This document shows, piece after piece, positions 25,897-34,625 of a stretch of 64,000 bases of DNA (positions are counted from its first letter, which is position 1; each line of letters begins with the position of its first letter). The translations under genes were made by a program, and so were the position numbers. Location: positions 1 through 64,000 of the forward strand of contig NZ_JACXJA010000007.1 of assembly GCF_014705615.1 (NCBI RefSeq), in the 5' to 3' direction. Below the pieces are notes generated by a model, which had not been told where the DNA came from, did no database searches, and saw only the letters and a list, made by a program, of their open reading frames with translations. This stretch comes from Paenibacillus oceani. Lineage in GTDB: Bacteria > Bacillota > Bacilli > Paenibacillales > NBRC-103111.

Positions 25897-27003
25897 ATGA
25901 TCGCGATGATGAACGGGTCGCCTTATCCCGTAAGAATAGGAAAGCTCCGGCAGTTGCTGGAGCAAGTGCAAGCCGATGCGGTGATCGTAACGTCCGCCGC
26001 TAATCTGTTTTATTTTACCGGCGTCTGGATCGAAGCGCATGAACGGCTTACCGCTTTGGTCGTCCGCCGTGAGGAAGACGCATTCCTGATTGCGCCCGAT
26101 CTGCACCGGGGCGAGTTTGGTTCGCTTGGGATGGAGACGCTGTTTTGGAGGGACGGCGAAGACGCACCCGCCCTGCTGGCCAGGGGAATCGCTCATGCGG
26201 ACGTTGTCGGCATCGATGACAGCTGGCCCAGCGGCCATCTGCTCCGGCTGATGAACCACCGGCCTCATGTCAACTGGCGCAGCGGGACGGAGATGACCGG
26301 CAGGCTCCGGATGGTGAAAGACCGCGGCGAGCTGGAGCTGATCCGCAAATCGGCGGCTGTCGCCAACCGGGTGATGGAGTCATTCCAGACTTATCTTCGC
26401 GTCGGCAGCAGCGAGGAGAAGCTGCTGGACGAGCTGCAGGAACTGTGGCGCCGCGAAAGGATTCGGGAGCTGTCGTTCGATCCGACGGTGGCGGCCGGCG
26501 CGAACGGCGCCAATCCGCACCACGCACCGGGTACGGCCGTTGTGCGCGAAGGCGACTTCGTAATCGTGGACACCGGAGGGAAGCTGGACCGCTACTGCTC
26601 CGATATGACCCGGACGTTTGCCGTGGGCGGCGAGCCTTCAGCCGAGCAGAGGGACGTGTACGAGCTCGTGAAGGAAGCGCATTTGGCCGGTCTGCGGGCG
26701 ATTCGTCCCGGAGTGACGCTGTCCGAGATCGACCGTACGGTCCGCGCGGTCATTGAGGAAGGCGGCTATGGCCCGTATTTTATTCACCGGACCGGTCACG
26801 GGCTGGGCATTGACGTGCATGAGGAGCCGAGCGTGCAGACGGGGAACGGGCTGCCGGTAGAAGCAGGTATGGTGTTCAGCATAGAACCCGGCATTTATTT
26901 GCCCGGCAAATTCGGTGTGCGGATCGAAGATATTGTAATTGTAACAGACGACGGAGGCGAATCGGTGAATGCTTCCGTTTCCAAAAAGCTAACCGTGGTA
27001 TAA
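25897..27003 (+). CDS. M24-family Xaa-Pro aminopeptidase-like protein
   Basis: 368 aa with an N-terminal creatinase-like domain (1-130) and a C-terminal pita-bread M24 domain. All five metal ligands are present: Asp in VDTGGKLDRYCSDMTRTF (two), His in HRTGHGLGIDVHEEP, Glu in VFSIEPGIYLPG and Glu in VRIEDIV. It removes N-terminal residues before proline or related dipeptides in the cytoplasm. Start ATG 25897 follows GAGAAAGGA. It precedes the proline degradation genes, so it may feed proline to them, which is inference from position. Confidence 0.88.
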   Translation: MIAMMNGSPYPVRIGKLRQLLEQVQADAVIVTSAANLFYFTGVWIEAHERLTALVVRREEDAFLIAPDLHRGEFGSLGMETLFWRDGEDAPALLARGIAHADVVGIDDSWPSGHLLRLMNHRPHVNWRSGTEMTGRLRMVKDRGELELIRKSAAVANRVMESFQTYLRVGSSEEKLLDELQELWRRERIRELSFDPTVAAGANGANPHHAPGTAVVREGDFVIVDTGGKLDRYCSDMTRTFAVGGEPSAEQRDVYELVKEAHLAGLRAIRPGVTLSEIDRTVRAVIEEGGYGPYFIHRTGHGLGIDVHEEPSVQTGNGLPVEAGMVFSIEPGIYLPGKFGVRIEDIVIVTDDGGESVNASVSKKLTVV

Positions 27004-27195
27004 TGGATAACCCGGGAGGATTGCCTCCCGGACGGTTGTGGAATGCAAATTGCGGGAGTCGCCTGAATCGGGGCGGCTCCTGTTTCTGTTCGTCCGGGAT
27101 TGCCGAGTCACGCTGCGACCGAGGGTGGGCATATAGTATTGCAGGCGGCCGATTTCGCATGAGAGCGAAGCGCCGGCACGGAGGTGTCAGTCGTC

Positions 27196-28116
27196 ATGGA
27201 ACGATTGATGAGGAATACGCTGCTGTATTTATCCAGAAACCGTTTGGCCCACCGCACGGCTAAACGGTTCGGGCTTCGGCTCGGGGCAAGCCGGTTTGTC
27301 GCCGGAGTCACGGTCTCCGAGGCGATCCGGGCCGTCACCGGGTTAAACGAAGCCGGCATTGAAGGGACGCTCGATCATTTGGGCGAGTACGTGGAGACGA
27401 AGGAGGCGGCGGCGGAAGCGGCGGAAGCGTGCCTTCATACGCTGGATGAGATCGAAAAGGCCGGAATACGCTGCAATTTGTCTGTTAAGCTGACCCAGCT
27501 CGGATTGGACTTCTCCGCTGGCGATTGCCGGAGCCATATGAGGCGGATTGTCGGCCGGGCGGCGGAGTACGGAAGCTTCGTCCGGATCGATATGGAGGAT
27601 TATGCCCATAACGAACCGGCGATCGAGCTGTTTCAGTCGCTTCATAACGAATTCGGCGGGGCGGTGGGGCTTGTTCTTCAAGCCTACTTGTACAAAAGCG
27701 AAGCGGACTTGGATCGGTTAGCCGTTTATGCACCGAATGTGCGATTGGTGAAAGGCGCTTACAAAGAGCCTGCCGAGGTCGCATTTCCGGATAAGTCCGA
27801 TGTGGACCGGAACTTCATCCGTCTGATCGAGAAACAGTTGCGAAACGGCCATTATGCCGCTGTCGCGACACATGACGACCGGATCATCGATTCCGTCATC
27901 CGTTTCGCTAAGGAGAGCGGCATGCCCCGTTCCGGTTTCGAATTTCAAATGTTGTACGGCATCCGCCCCCAGCGCCAGCGGGAGCTTGCCGGTCTGGGCT
28001 ACAAGATGCGCGTGTACGTCCCGTTCGGCCGGGACTGGTACGGCTATTTCATGCGGCGGCTGGCCGAGCGTCCGGCGAATGTGAGCTTCGTCTTGAAATC
28101 GATGTTCAAATCTTGA
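27196..28116 (+). CDS. putB: Proline dehydrogenase
   Basis: 306 aa from ATG 27196 with GGAGGTG 9 nt upstream. TIM-barrel FAD enzyme that oxidises L-proline to pyrroline-5-carboxylate. Visible family signatures are [50 protein letters not shown] and [20 protein letters not shown]. Length matches the monofunctional Gram-positive enzyme (B. subtilis PutB/FadM about 300 aa). The next gene, 25 nt downstream, encodes the second enzyme of the pathway, so both steps to glutamate are in one operon. Confidence 0.94.
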   Translation: MERLMRNTLLYLSRNRLAHRTAKRFGLRLGASRFVAGVTVSEAIRAVTGLNEAGIEGTLDHLGEYVETKEAAAEAAEACLHTLDEIEKAGIRCNLSVKLTQLGLDFSAGDCRSHMRRIVGRAAEYGSFVRIDMEDYAHNEPAIELFQSLHNEFGGAVGLVLQAYLYKSEADLDRLAVYAPNVRLVKGAYKEPAEVAFPDKSDVDRNFIRLIEKQLRNGHYAAVATHDDRIIDSVIRFAKESGMPRSGFEFQMLYGIRPQRQRELAGLGYKMRVYVPFGRDWYGYFMRRLAERPANVSFVLKSMFKS

Positions 28117-28141
28117 ATTCGCGGTCAGGAGGTTCGTATAC

Positions 28142-29689
28142 ATGAACAGAAATGAATTCCGGAACGAGCCGTTTACCGACTTCTCGCTCCCGGCGAATGC
28201 CGATGCTATGCGGCAGGCTTTGCGTCTCGCGGCGGGCCAATTGGGCCGGACTTATCCGCTCGTCATAGACGGGGAGCCCGTATACACGGGACGTGTCGCC
28301 GCTTCCATCGACCCGGGCTCGTTAAGCCGGACGATTGGTCTCGTGGCGCAGGCGGACGTTGCCACCGCCGGTAAGGCGATGGCCGCGGCGAAACGCGCAT
28401 TCGACACATGGCGCTTCGTCGCTCCGGACGTCCGGGCCGGCTATCTATTCAAAGCGGCCGCTCTCATGCGAAGACGCAAGTTCGAGTATGCGGCCTGGCT
28501 CGTGTACGAAGTCGGCAAAAACTGGAGCGAAGCCGACGCGGACGTTGCCGAGGCGATTGATTTTCTCGAATTTTACGGGCGCGAAGCAATCCGGCTCGGG
28601 GCTCCCCAGCCGCTTACTCCGGTTGCCGGAGAGGACAACCGGCTGACCTACATCCCGCTAGGGGTCGGCGTCGTCATCTCGCCCTGGAATTTCCCGCTGG
28701 CGATTATGGCGGGCATGACCGCGGCGGCGATTGTATCCGGGAATACCGTCCTGCTGAAGCCGGCCTCGACCTCTCCGGTCATCGCGGCCAAATTCGCCGG
28801 GCTGATGGCGGAGACGGGTCTGCCTGCCGGAGTGCTGAACTTCGTGCCGGGAGCGGGATCGGAGATCGGCGATTATCTGGTCGATCATCCGCTTACGCGG
28901 TTCGTCTCCTTCACCGGCTCCCGCGATGTCGGCTTGCGGATTCATAAGCGGCTGGGCGTTACCCATCCGGGCCAGCTGTGGATCAAGCGGTTCATCGCGG
29001 AGATGGGCGGCAAGGACGCGGTTGTCGTGGACAGCTCGGCCGATCCGGAAGAAGCGGCGACGGCGATCGTGCAGTCGGCATTCGGCTATCAGGGGCAGAA
29101 ATGCTCCGCAGGCTCGCGCGCCATCCTGCACCGGGACGTATACGACGAGGTGCTGAAGCGGGTCATAGCCAAGACGGAAGCGCTCCGGGTCGGTCCGCCG
29201 GAGCATAATGCGGACATCGGTCCTGTCATCGACAGCAAGGCGTATCATAAAATATTGGACTATATCGAGATCGGCAAAGGGGAAGGGCGGCTCGTTGCGG
29301 GAGGAGCCAAAGCGGAGGGAGACGGATACTATATCGCTCCTACGGTTTTCGCCGACGTCACAGAGGACTCGCGCATCATGCACGAAGAAATATTCGGTCC
29401 CGTGCTTGCCGTATGCAAGGCGGAATCGTTCGAGCACGCGGTCGACATATTCAACAATACGGAATACGGATTAACCGGCGCCGTATTCTCGAACGACCGG
29501 GGGCATCTGGAATACGCCCGGGACCGGATGCACTGCGGCAACCTGTATTTCAACCGCAAATGCACGGGAGCGCTCGTCGGCGTTCATCCGTTCGGGGGCT
29601 TCCATATGTCGGGGACCGACTCGAAGGCGGGAGGCCGCGATTATTTGCTGCTGTTCACCCAGGCGAAAGTCGTCTCCGAACGGTGGTAG
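28142..29689 (+). CDS. pruA: L-glutamate gamma-semialdehyde (P5C) dehydrogenase
   Basis: 515 aa aldehyde dehydrogenase, same length as RocA/PutC/YcgN. Landmarks: [23 protein letters not shown], the Glu in [11 protein letters not shown], catalytic Cys in [23 protein letters not shown] and the C-terminal [17 protein letters not shown] typical of P5C dehydrogenases. It converts P5C/glutamate semialdehyde to glutamate with NAD. Start ATG 28142 follows CAGGAGGT. It sits directly after proline dehydrogenase and is closed by a terminator at 29712. Confidence 0.95.
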   Translation: MNRNEFRNEPFTDFSLPANADAMRQALRLAAGQLGRTYPLVIDGEPVYTGRVAASIDPGSLSRTIGLVAQADVATAGKAMAAAKRAFDTWRFVAPDVRAGYLFKAAALMRRRKFEYAAWLVYEVGKNWSEADADVAEAIDFLEFYGREAIRLGAPQPLTPVAGEDNRLTYIPLGVGVVISPWNFPLAIMAGMTAAAIVSGNTVLLKPASTSPVIAAKFAGLMAETGLPAGVLNFVPGAGSEIGDYLVDHPLTRFVSFTGSRDVGLRIHKRLGVTHPGQLWIKRFIAEMGGKDAVVVDSSADPEEAATAIVQSAFGYQGQKCSAGSRAILHRDVYDEVLKRVIAKTEALRVGPPEHNADIGPVIDSKAYHKILDYIEIGKGEGRLVAGGAKAEGDGYYIAPTVFADVTEDSRIMHEEIFGPVLAVCKAESFEHAVDIFNNTEYGLTGAVFSNDRGHLEYARDRMHCGNLYFNRKCTGALVGVHPFGGFHMSGTDSKAGGRDYLLLFTQAKVVSERW

Positions 29690-29711
29690 CCCGTATAGGG
29701 CTAAAGGGTGG

Positions 29712-29745
29712 CCCTCCGGCAATACTATTTGCCGGAGGGAAAATT
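29712..29745 (+). terminator. Terminator of the proline operon
   Basis: A perfect 11-bp stem CCCTCCGGCAA / TTGCCGGAGGG with a 6-nt loop, followed by AAAATTCTTTCC. The T-tract is interrupted but the hairpin is very stable. Confidence 0.65.
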
Positions 29746-29864
29746 CTTTCCCCCTCTCATCAAAGCGGCTTCCGTATAAAACTGTTTCTCTAGACCCACT
29801 CGATTGTCGTCTGGTACGATGGGTTCATGTTTTTTCGGCAGGTTGGCAATCGGAGGGAGCAAGC

Positions 29865-30749
29865 ATGGACGGATACGCAGATTTGAAGCAAGGGGAAAAA
29901 GGAGCCTGGGTCAGCATCGCGGCTTACATCCTGCTGTCCGTTTTCAAGGTGGGCGCAGGATTTTATTTCGCATCGGAAGCGTTAACGGCGGACGGTATGA
30001 ACAATATGTCCGACGTGTTCGTATCGGTCGCCGTCCTGATCGGGCTGAGGATCGCCCAAAAGCCGCCGGATACCGACCATCCGTACGGGCATTTCAAAGC
30101 GGAAACGATCGCCGCGCTGATCGCTTCGGTCGTGATGGCCGGCGTAGCGGTGAACGTGCTGTGGGGGGCGATGCAGTCGCTGTTCGCCGGCGAACGGCCC
30201 GCACCGGATCTGAAGGCCGGCTGGATCGCGATCGCCGCTGCGATCGCCATGTACGCCGTCTATATGTACAACCGCAAACTTGCCGAGAAATTGGACAGCC
30301 AGGCGCTGCATGCGGCGGCCCACGACAACCGATCGGACGCTTTCGTCAGCATCGGAGCGGCGGTCGGCATATTCGGCTCGCAGCTCGGCCTCCCCTGGCT
30401 CGATCCGCTTGCCGCAGTGGCGGTTTCCATCGTCATCGGCAAGACGGCGTGGGACATCTTCAAGTCTTCCACCCATGCGCTGACGGACGGCTTCGAGGAA
30501 GACAAGCTGGACGGACTGCGTGCGACGATCGGCCGTACGCCCGGAGTGACGTATACGAAAGATATTCGCGCCCGCGTGTACGGCAGCCGGGTGCTGCTGG
30601 ACGTGATCATCGAGGTCGATCCGAATCTGAATGTGATCGAGAGCCATGGCATTAGCGAACATATCGAGAAAAGACTGAAAGCCAAACATAAGATTATGGA
30701 AGTTCACGTCCATATCGAGCCGGGAGACGTTCCGGAACGAACCCCTTAA
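29865..30749 (+). CDS. Cation diffusion facilitator, probably Mn(II) efflux
   Basis: 294 aa with six transmembrane helices and a cytosolic C-terminal domain. The metal site motifs are NNMSD in TM2 (N-x3-D) and DNRSD in TM5 (D-x3-D), preceded by H in HAAAHDNRSD. The N/D-x3-D pair is associated with the manganese-transporting CDF group (B. subtilis MneP/MneS). The family signature HPYGHFKAE follows TM2. Manganese is therefore likely but iron or zinc cannot be excluded. Start ATG 29865 follows GGAGGGAGC. It appears to be monocistronic; no metal-sensing leader was recognised upstream. Confidence 0.88.
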   Translation: MDGYADLKQGEKGAWVSIAAYILLSVFKVGAGFYFASEALTADGMNNMSDVFVSVAVLIGLRIAQKPPDTDHPYGHFKAETIAALIASVVMAGVAVNVLWGAMQSLFAGERPAPDLKAGWIAIAAAIAMYAVYMYNRKLAEKLDSQALHAAAHDNRSDAFVSIGAAVGIFGSQLGLPWLDPLAAVAVSIVIGKTAWDIFKSSTHALTDGFEEDKLDGLRATIGRTPGVTYTKDIRARVYGSRVLLDVIIEVDPNLNVIESHGISEHIEKRLKAKHKIMEVHVHIEPGDVPERTP

Positions 30750-30905
30750 GGCTTTCTTGCCCGCGCGTTAGCCGGAGTTAGCCGGACGGACAGCGGGCAA
30801 AGCCGTGCCGGGCCCGGCGCCGAGCAACATTTCCTGCACGAGTCTTCGTTTTCTGGTATCATGAAGAGGACAATTGAAACCTACCAGGAGGGAGTCTCCA
30901 CTTTA

Positions 30906-31673
30906 ATGACGACGATTACGTATACCGGCATCCACGATATTCATGCCGTGGTTGATTATTTTATGGCGAACGACGAGATGATGGTGAATAATCCGGTTTT
31001 TGCCGAGGCATCGAATGTAAGCATTTTGAAGCAAAGTTTGCATAGTCTGCTGTCCAGAGTCGAACATGAGAAAGATTTCCATGATCTGCTCAACTATAAA
31101 AATCTGGTGTTTAACCAGCTTGTCCATTACTGCGATTCGATCGAATCGATCGAAGGGCTGAAGGACGATCTGCACGAGCTGCTCGTCCACCGCATCTACA
31201 CCGGGTCCGAGCTTAAAATTCTGGCTTGGATCTACAAGCAGTCGTACGGTTCAGACGCCGACATGAGCAATCCGGAAGGCAGCTCGCCGCAAGGATTTCT
31301 CCGTTATTTGAAGATGAACTGCAAACCGGAAGTAACCGCGCACTTTATCGGTCTGGGGATGCAGCAATATATCCGCACCAAATATCCGGAAGAGCAATTT
31401 TACCAAAATGAGAATACGTTCGCCGGATGTTACAACTATATAACCGAGCTCGTTCTGGAGGCGGAGGAGCTGGAGAAGCTGGTGAAGACGGTGCAGGAGC
31501 AGCAGGAAGAGCTCGTCTGGCTTCGCGACGAACTGATCGCCTCCGAGGAGCAACTCCAGAAAGCGCCTGACGACGAAGAGCTCAAGCAGCGCCAGCAGAA
31601 GCTGATCGTCGATTTTATGACCGAGCGGCTGGAGATGGAATATTTGTCGCAAGTGATTATCCGTTTATTCTAA
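30906..31673 (+). CDS. Unrecognised cytosolic protein, 255 aa
   Basis: 255 aa from ATG 30906, with AGGAGGGAG 11 nt upstream. An in-frame ATG at 30861 lies in a likely extended -10 (TGGTATCAT, 30853-30861), so the longer form is improbable. No signal peptide or membrane helix. The protein is mostly helical: residues 1-70 contain a DIHAVVDYFM start and a region that could be a helical bundle, and residues 185-245 form a charged Glu/Gln/Leu-rich coiled coil (LVLEAEELEKLVKTVQEQQEE..). I do not recognise a family. It is followed 21 nt later by hinT, probably in one operon. Confidence 0.7.
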   Translation: MTTITYTGIHDIHAVVDYFMANDEMMVNNPVFAEASNVSILKQSLHSLLSRVEHEKDFHDLLNYKNLVFNQLVHYCDSIESIEGLKDDLHELLVHRIYTGSELKILAWIYKQSYGSDADMSNPEGSSPQGFLRYLKMNCKPEVTAHFIGLGMQQYIRTKYPEEQFYQNENTFAGCYNYITELVLEAEELEKLVKTVQEQQEELVWLRDELIASEEQLQKAPDDEELKQRQQKLIVDFMTERLEMEYLSQVIIRLF

Positions 31674-31694
31674 CGTGAAAATGGAGTGTTGGAG

Positions 31695-32045
31695 ATGGAT
31701 GACTGCATTTTTTGTAAAATCGTCAAGGGAGAAATCCCGTCCCGCAAAGTGTTCGAGAACGACCGCGTACTCGCTTTTCACGACATCCAGCCGCTTGCGC
31801 CGGCCCATGTGCTCGTCATCCCCAAGAAGCATATCGCTTCGATGAACGAAGCGCAGGAGGAGGATGCAGCCGTCCTGGGCGAGCTGCTGCTTACGGCCAA
31901 GCAGGTAGCGGGCGATCTGGGCATCGCCGAATCGGGGTACCGGCTCGTAAACAATGTGGGGCCCGACAGCGGTCAGCTCGTGTATCATATCCATGTGCAC
32001 GTGCTCGGCGGCGAGCAGCTTGGCGGCTTAAACGTCAAGGCTTGA
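31695..32045 (+). CDS. hinT: HIT-family nucleotide-binding protein (HinT type)
   Basis: 116 aa from ATG 31695, with GGAG 8 nt upstream (GTG 31686 is the alternative). The protein begins DDCIFCKIVKGEIPSRKVF and ends with the histidine triad YHIHVHVLGG plus GGLNVKA, the HinT arrangement in which the triad sits close to the C-terminus. HinT hydrolyses nucleoside phosphoramidates such as AMP-lysine. The zinc-binding Cys pair of some HIT proteins appears as C-x2-C at the N-terminus. It lies between an unknown gene and the rpsU promoter. Confidence 0.9.
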   Translation: MDDCIFCKIVKGEIPSRKVFENDRVLAFHDIQPLAPAHVLVIPKKHIASMNEAQEEDAAVLGELLLTAKQVAGDLGIAESGYRLVNNVGPDSGQLVYHIHVHVLGGEQLGGLNVKA

Positions 32046-32076
32046 GGCGGCTGCCGAAGGGGTTCAGGGCGGTAGG

Positions 32077-32106
32077 TTGACACCCCCTTTCCGTTTCAAT
32101 TATAAT
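32077..32106 (+). promoter_or_regulatory. Strong sigma-A promoter of rpsU-yqeY
   Basis: Consensus TTGACA (32077-32082), 18 nt and perfect TATAAT (32101-32106), 58 nt before rpsU. Confidence 0.85.
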
Positions 32107-32164
32107 GTAGTTTGATAAACAGTGTTTTCGTCTTGGACGGTCTGTTCGGAGGGAGGGAAAACTA

Positions 32165-32338
32165 GTGTCCGAAACTCGAGTTCGCAAAAATGAAACCATA
32201 GATGCTGCACTTCGTCGCTTTAAGCGTTCCATTGCGAAAGACGGTGTCTTGGCGGAAGTCAAAAAGCGCAAACACTATGAGAAGCCTAGCGTTAAGCGCA
32301 AGAAGAAGTCGGAGGCTGCTCGTAAGAGAAAGTTCTAG
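32165..32338 (+). CDS. rpsU: 30S ribosomal protein bS21
   Basis: 57 aa, very basic. Starts GTG 32165 after GGAGGGAGGGA. The sequence begins [20 protein letters not shown] and continues with [19 protein letters not shown] and a Lys/Arg-rich tail, a direct match to bS21. It is part of the small-subunit platform and helps translation initiation. It is too short for many gene finders. yqeY follows 9 nt later in the same transcript, as in other Bacillales. Confidence 0.95.
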   Translation: MSETRVRKNETIDAALRRFKRSIAKDGVLAEVKKRKHYEKPSVKRKKKSEAARKRKF

Positions 32339-32347
32339 GAGGATCTC

Positions 32348-32794
32348 ATGAGCTTAAGCGAACAGTTGAACGAAGATATGAAGCGAGCCATGAAGAATCA
32401 GGACAAGTTCTCACTATCCGTCATCCGAATGATTCGATCGGCGATTAAAAACGTTGAGATAGATCAAAAGAAGACGTTGGACGACAACGAAGTACTTGAT
32501 ATTCTGAATCGCGAGATCAAACAACGCAAAGACTCCCTCCAGGAATTCGAAAAGGCGGGCCGGGACGATCTCGCCGAGACTTTGAAGAAAGAACTTGAAG
32601 TCATTGCCGTATATATGCCGGAGCAATTAACCGAGGAAGAGATTAAAACGGTCGTATCGCAGACGATCCAGGAAACTGGAGTCTCTTCCAAAGCGGAATT
32701 AGGCAAATTGATGAGCGCGCTGATGCCTAAGGTGAAGGGTCGTGCCGATGGCCGACTCGTTAACCAGATCGTTCAGCAGCTTCTTTCTCAGTGA
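32348..32794 (+). CDS. yqeY: GatB/YqeY domain protein
   Basis: 148 aa, the same length as B. subtilis YqeY. It is a helical protein related to the tail domain of GatB: SLSEQLNEDMKRAMKNQDKF, VIRMIRSAIKNVEIDQKK, then YMPEQLTEEEI and the C-terminal GKLMSALMPKVKGRADGRLV. In GatB this domain contacts tRNA; the free-standing form has no established reaction. Start ATG 32348 follows TAGGAGGATC. It is co-transcribed with rpsU and closed by a terminator. Confidence 0.95.
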   Translation: MSLSEQLNEDMKRAMKNQDKFSLSVIRMIRSAIKNVEIDQKKTLDDNEVLDILNREIKQRKDSLQEFEKAGRDDLAETLKKELEVIAVYMPEQLTEEEIKTVVSQTIQETGVSSKAELGKLMSALMPKVKGRADGRLVNQIVQQLLSQ

Positions 32795-32832
32795 AGGCCG
32801 AGATGTTCCGACACCGTACTACCGACAAAAAC

Positions 32833-32857
32833 AACACTCCATGCGGGGTGTTTTTTT
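32833..32857 (+). terminator. Terminator of rpsU-yqeY
   Basis: AACACTCC pairs with GGGGTGTT (one wobble) around loop ATGC and is followed by Ts. Confidence 0.85.
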
Positions 32858-32896
32858 GTTGGGTGCAAGATCGTCCGGATCATTATGAACATTTAT

Positions 32897-32922
32897 TGAA
32901 ACATTCTTTCTCCGCTTACGTA
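32897..32922 (+). promoter_or_regulatory. Sigma-W-type ECF promoter of the nfeD-floA operon
   Basis: TGAAAC (32897-32902), exactly 16 nt, CGTA (32919-32922): a perfect match to the sigma-W consensus. In B. subtilis the homologous yqeZ-yqfAB operon is sigma-W-dependent, so both sequence and synteny agree. The start site would be near 32930, giving a leader of about 255 nt. Confidence 0.85.
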
Positions 32923-32941
32923 GAACATACTTAAAGTGCGA

Positions 32942-33107
32942 GTTCAAAAAGTCCGGTTTTCAGCACCGAGAAGATGGGATGAAGCTGGGAAATGAGGAGC
33001 GCAGCGTAGTGGAACTTTTGTGAGCACCGGAAGTTCCGGCTGAATTCCATATTCGATGTCGACCAGGCATCCTGATCTGCTTCGTGATCAAAAGTGGAAT
33101 TTTGAAC
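32942..33107 (+). repeat. Structured 166-nt element with imperfect inverted ends in the sigma-W leader
   Basis: The left end at 32942 (GTTCAAAAAGTCCGGTTTTC) and the right end (33082-33107, read inverted GTTCAAAATTCCACTTTTGA) form an imperfect inverted repeat of about 26 bp. The interior has further short pairings around GAGCACCGGAAGTTCCGGC. TTAAAG occurs outside both ends (32931-32936 and 33115-33120). It could be a MITE or a leader RNA; it contains no gene. It accounts for most of the 391-bp gap before nfeD. Confidence 0.6.
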
Positions 33108-33185
33108 AACCTTTTTAAAGAGGAAATAGGATGGATGGCGGCGCTCCGGTTCCCCCCGGTTTAGGTCCGTCATGAAGGAGGAGCT

Positions 33186-34574
33186 ATGAGAAATGGTGTT
33201 CATGGACCTCGGTTGAAGCTGTTGACATATGTGCTGCTCGCCGTCGTTCTGGTCGGTGCGGTGATGCTTGGGGTAGGGGTGCAACTCGCCAGCAAGACCG
33301 CTCAGGCGGCTCAATCGGACGGAGTGTCGCCGGGGAAGCTCGTGTATGTCGTTCCCGTCCAGCAGACGGTTGAAAGCGGTTTGTACAGCTTTCTGGAGCG
33401 GGCGTTCAAGGATGCCAGGGAGGCTCGCGCCGAGCTGATCGTGCTCGATATCGACACGCTTGGAGGACGCCTCGATTCTGCTGAGCAAATCGGCCTGCTG
33501 ATCCGGGAAAGCCCGGTTCCGACTACCGCGTTCGTACACGGCCGTGCGGTATCCGCCGGCAGCTACATCGCCTTGAACGCCGGTAGCATCCTGATGAGTC
33601 CCGGCAGCACGATCGGCTCGGCCGCCGTCGTCGATCTTGGAGGCAACGAGATCGAGAGCGCCAAGATCGTATCGCACTGGTCCAGCGAGATGCGGGCGGC
33701 GGCCGAGCTGAGAGGGCGCAATCCGGAAATCGCCGAAGGTATGGTCGACAAAAACGGGATCACCGAAATGCCGCAAATCGGCAGGACGGTCGGCAAGGGC
33801 GAGATCGTATCGCTGACCGCGGACGAAGCGCTCAAAGTCGGGTATGCGGATCAAATCGTATCGTCGGTGGAGGAAGCGATTGCTAGTAAAGGGCTGACGG
33901 GCGCTACCGTCATCATGTTCGAGCCGAGCTTCGCCGAGAAGCTGGCGCGGATTCTCGTTCATCCCGTCGTGATGACCGCGCTGCTGATCGTCGGAATCGC
34001 CGGTGTTGTGATCGAGCTGCTGATTCCGGGTTTCGGCATTCCGGGGATACTCGGCATCAGCGGATTCGGGCTTTATTTTTTCGGTCACTACGTGGCCGGA
34101 TTTGCGGGAGGGGAGGATATCGTGCTGTTCATCGCGGGCGTCTTGCTGCTTCTTATCGAAATCGTTGTTCCCAGCTTCGGCATTCTCGGTATATTGGGCA
34201 TCCTATCGATCATCAGCGGTGTCGTGCTGGCGGCTTTCGATACCGGCAATGCGCTGCTGTCTCTTGGCATCGCCTCCGCGCTCTCCGCGATCGTGATTTT
34301 CATCGTGGTGAAACTATTCAAGCGGTACGGCATATGGAACAAGTTCATTTTGCGCGACGAGATGAAGACGGAGCAGGGCTACGTCTCGCACACCTCGAAA
34401 GACCATCTGTTCGGGGCGGTCGGTACGTCGCTGACCCCGCTTCGCCCGGCCGGTACGGCGGAATTTTTTAATGAGAGAGTCGACGTCGTGACAGCAGGCG
34501 AGTTTATCGAAGTGAATCGTCCGGTCAAGGTAGTCAAGGTCGAAGGCGGCGTCGTAACCGTCCAGCAAATGTAG
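33186..34574 (+). CDS. yqeZ: NfeD-family membrane serine protease (YqeZ)
   Basis: 462 aa. A signal-anchor helix (about 15-35) is followed by a ClpP-like serine protease domain, with the nucleophile in GRAVSAGSYIALNAG and the GSTIGSAAVV segment that forms the active site in NfeD/SppA-like proteases. About four transmembrane helices lie at 255-380 and a soluble OB-fold NfeD domain at the C-terminus (VGTSLTPLRPAGTAEF..RVDVVTAGEFI). Start ATG 33186 follows GAAGGAGGAG. It is first in the sigma-W operon and is followed by its usual partner, the flotillin gene. The pair belongs to membrane-stress and lipid-domain maintenance. Confidence 0.93.
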   Translation: MRNGVHGPRLKLLTYVLLAVVLVGAVMLGVGVQLASKTAQAAQSDGVSPGKLVYVVPVQQTVESGLYSFLERAFKDAREARAELIVLDIDTLGGRLDSAEQIGLLIRESPVPTTAFVHGRAVSAGSYIALNAGSILMSPGSTIGSAAVVDLGGNEIESAKIVSHWSSEMRAAAELRGRNPEIAEGMVDKNGITEMPQIGRTVGKGEIVSLTADEALKVGYADQIVSSVEEAIASKGLTGATVIMFEPSFAEKLARILVHPVVMTALLIVGIAGVVIELLIPGFGIPGILGISGFGLYFFGHYVAGFAGGEDIVLFIAGVLLLLIEIVVPSFGILGILGILSIISGVVLAAFDTGNALLSLGIASALSAIVIFIVVKLFKRYGIWNKFILRDEMKTEQGYVSHTSKDHLFGAVGTSLTPLRPAGTAEFFNERVDVVTAGEFIEVNRPVKVVKVEGGVVTVQQM

Positions 34575-34625
34575 CTGCGTGGTAATCAGGCACGTCCAAT
34601 ATTTATCAGGGAGGTAGTTCGATAC

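Noticed and set aside
32931-34088. Long minus-strand frame opposite yqeZ
   Set aside because: It is the mirror of a GC-rich real gene (biased third positions), with His/Arg/Asp-rich composition and no start signal. The same applies to the other long antisense frames over addA, addB, pgpH and era.
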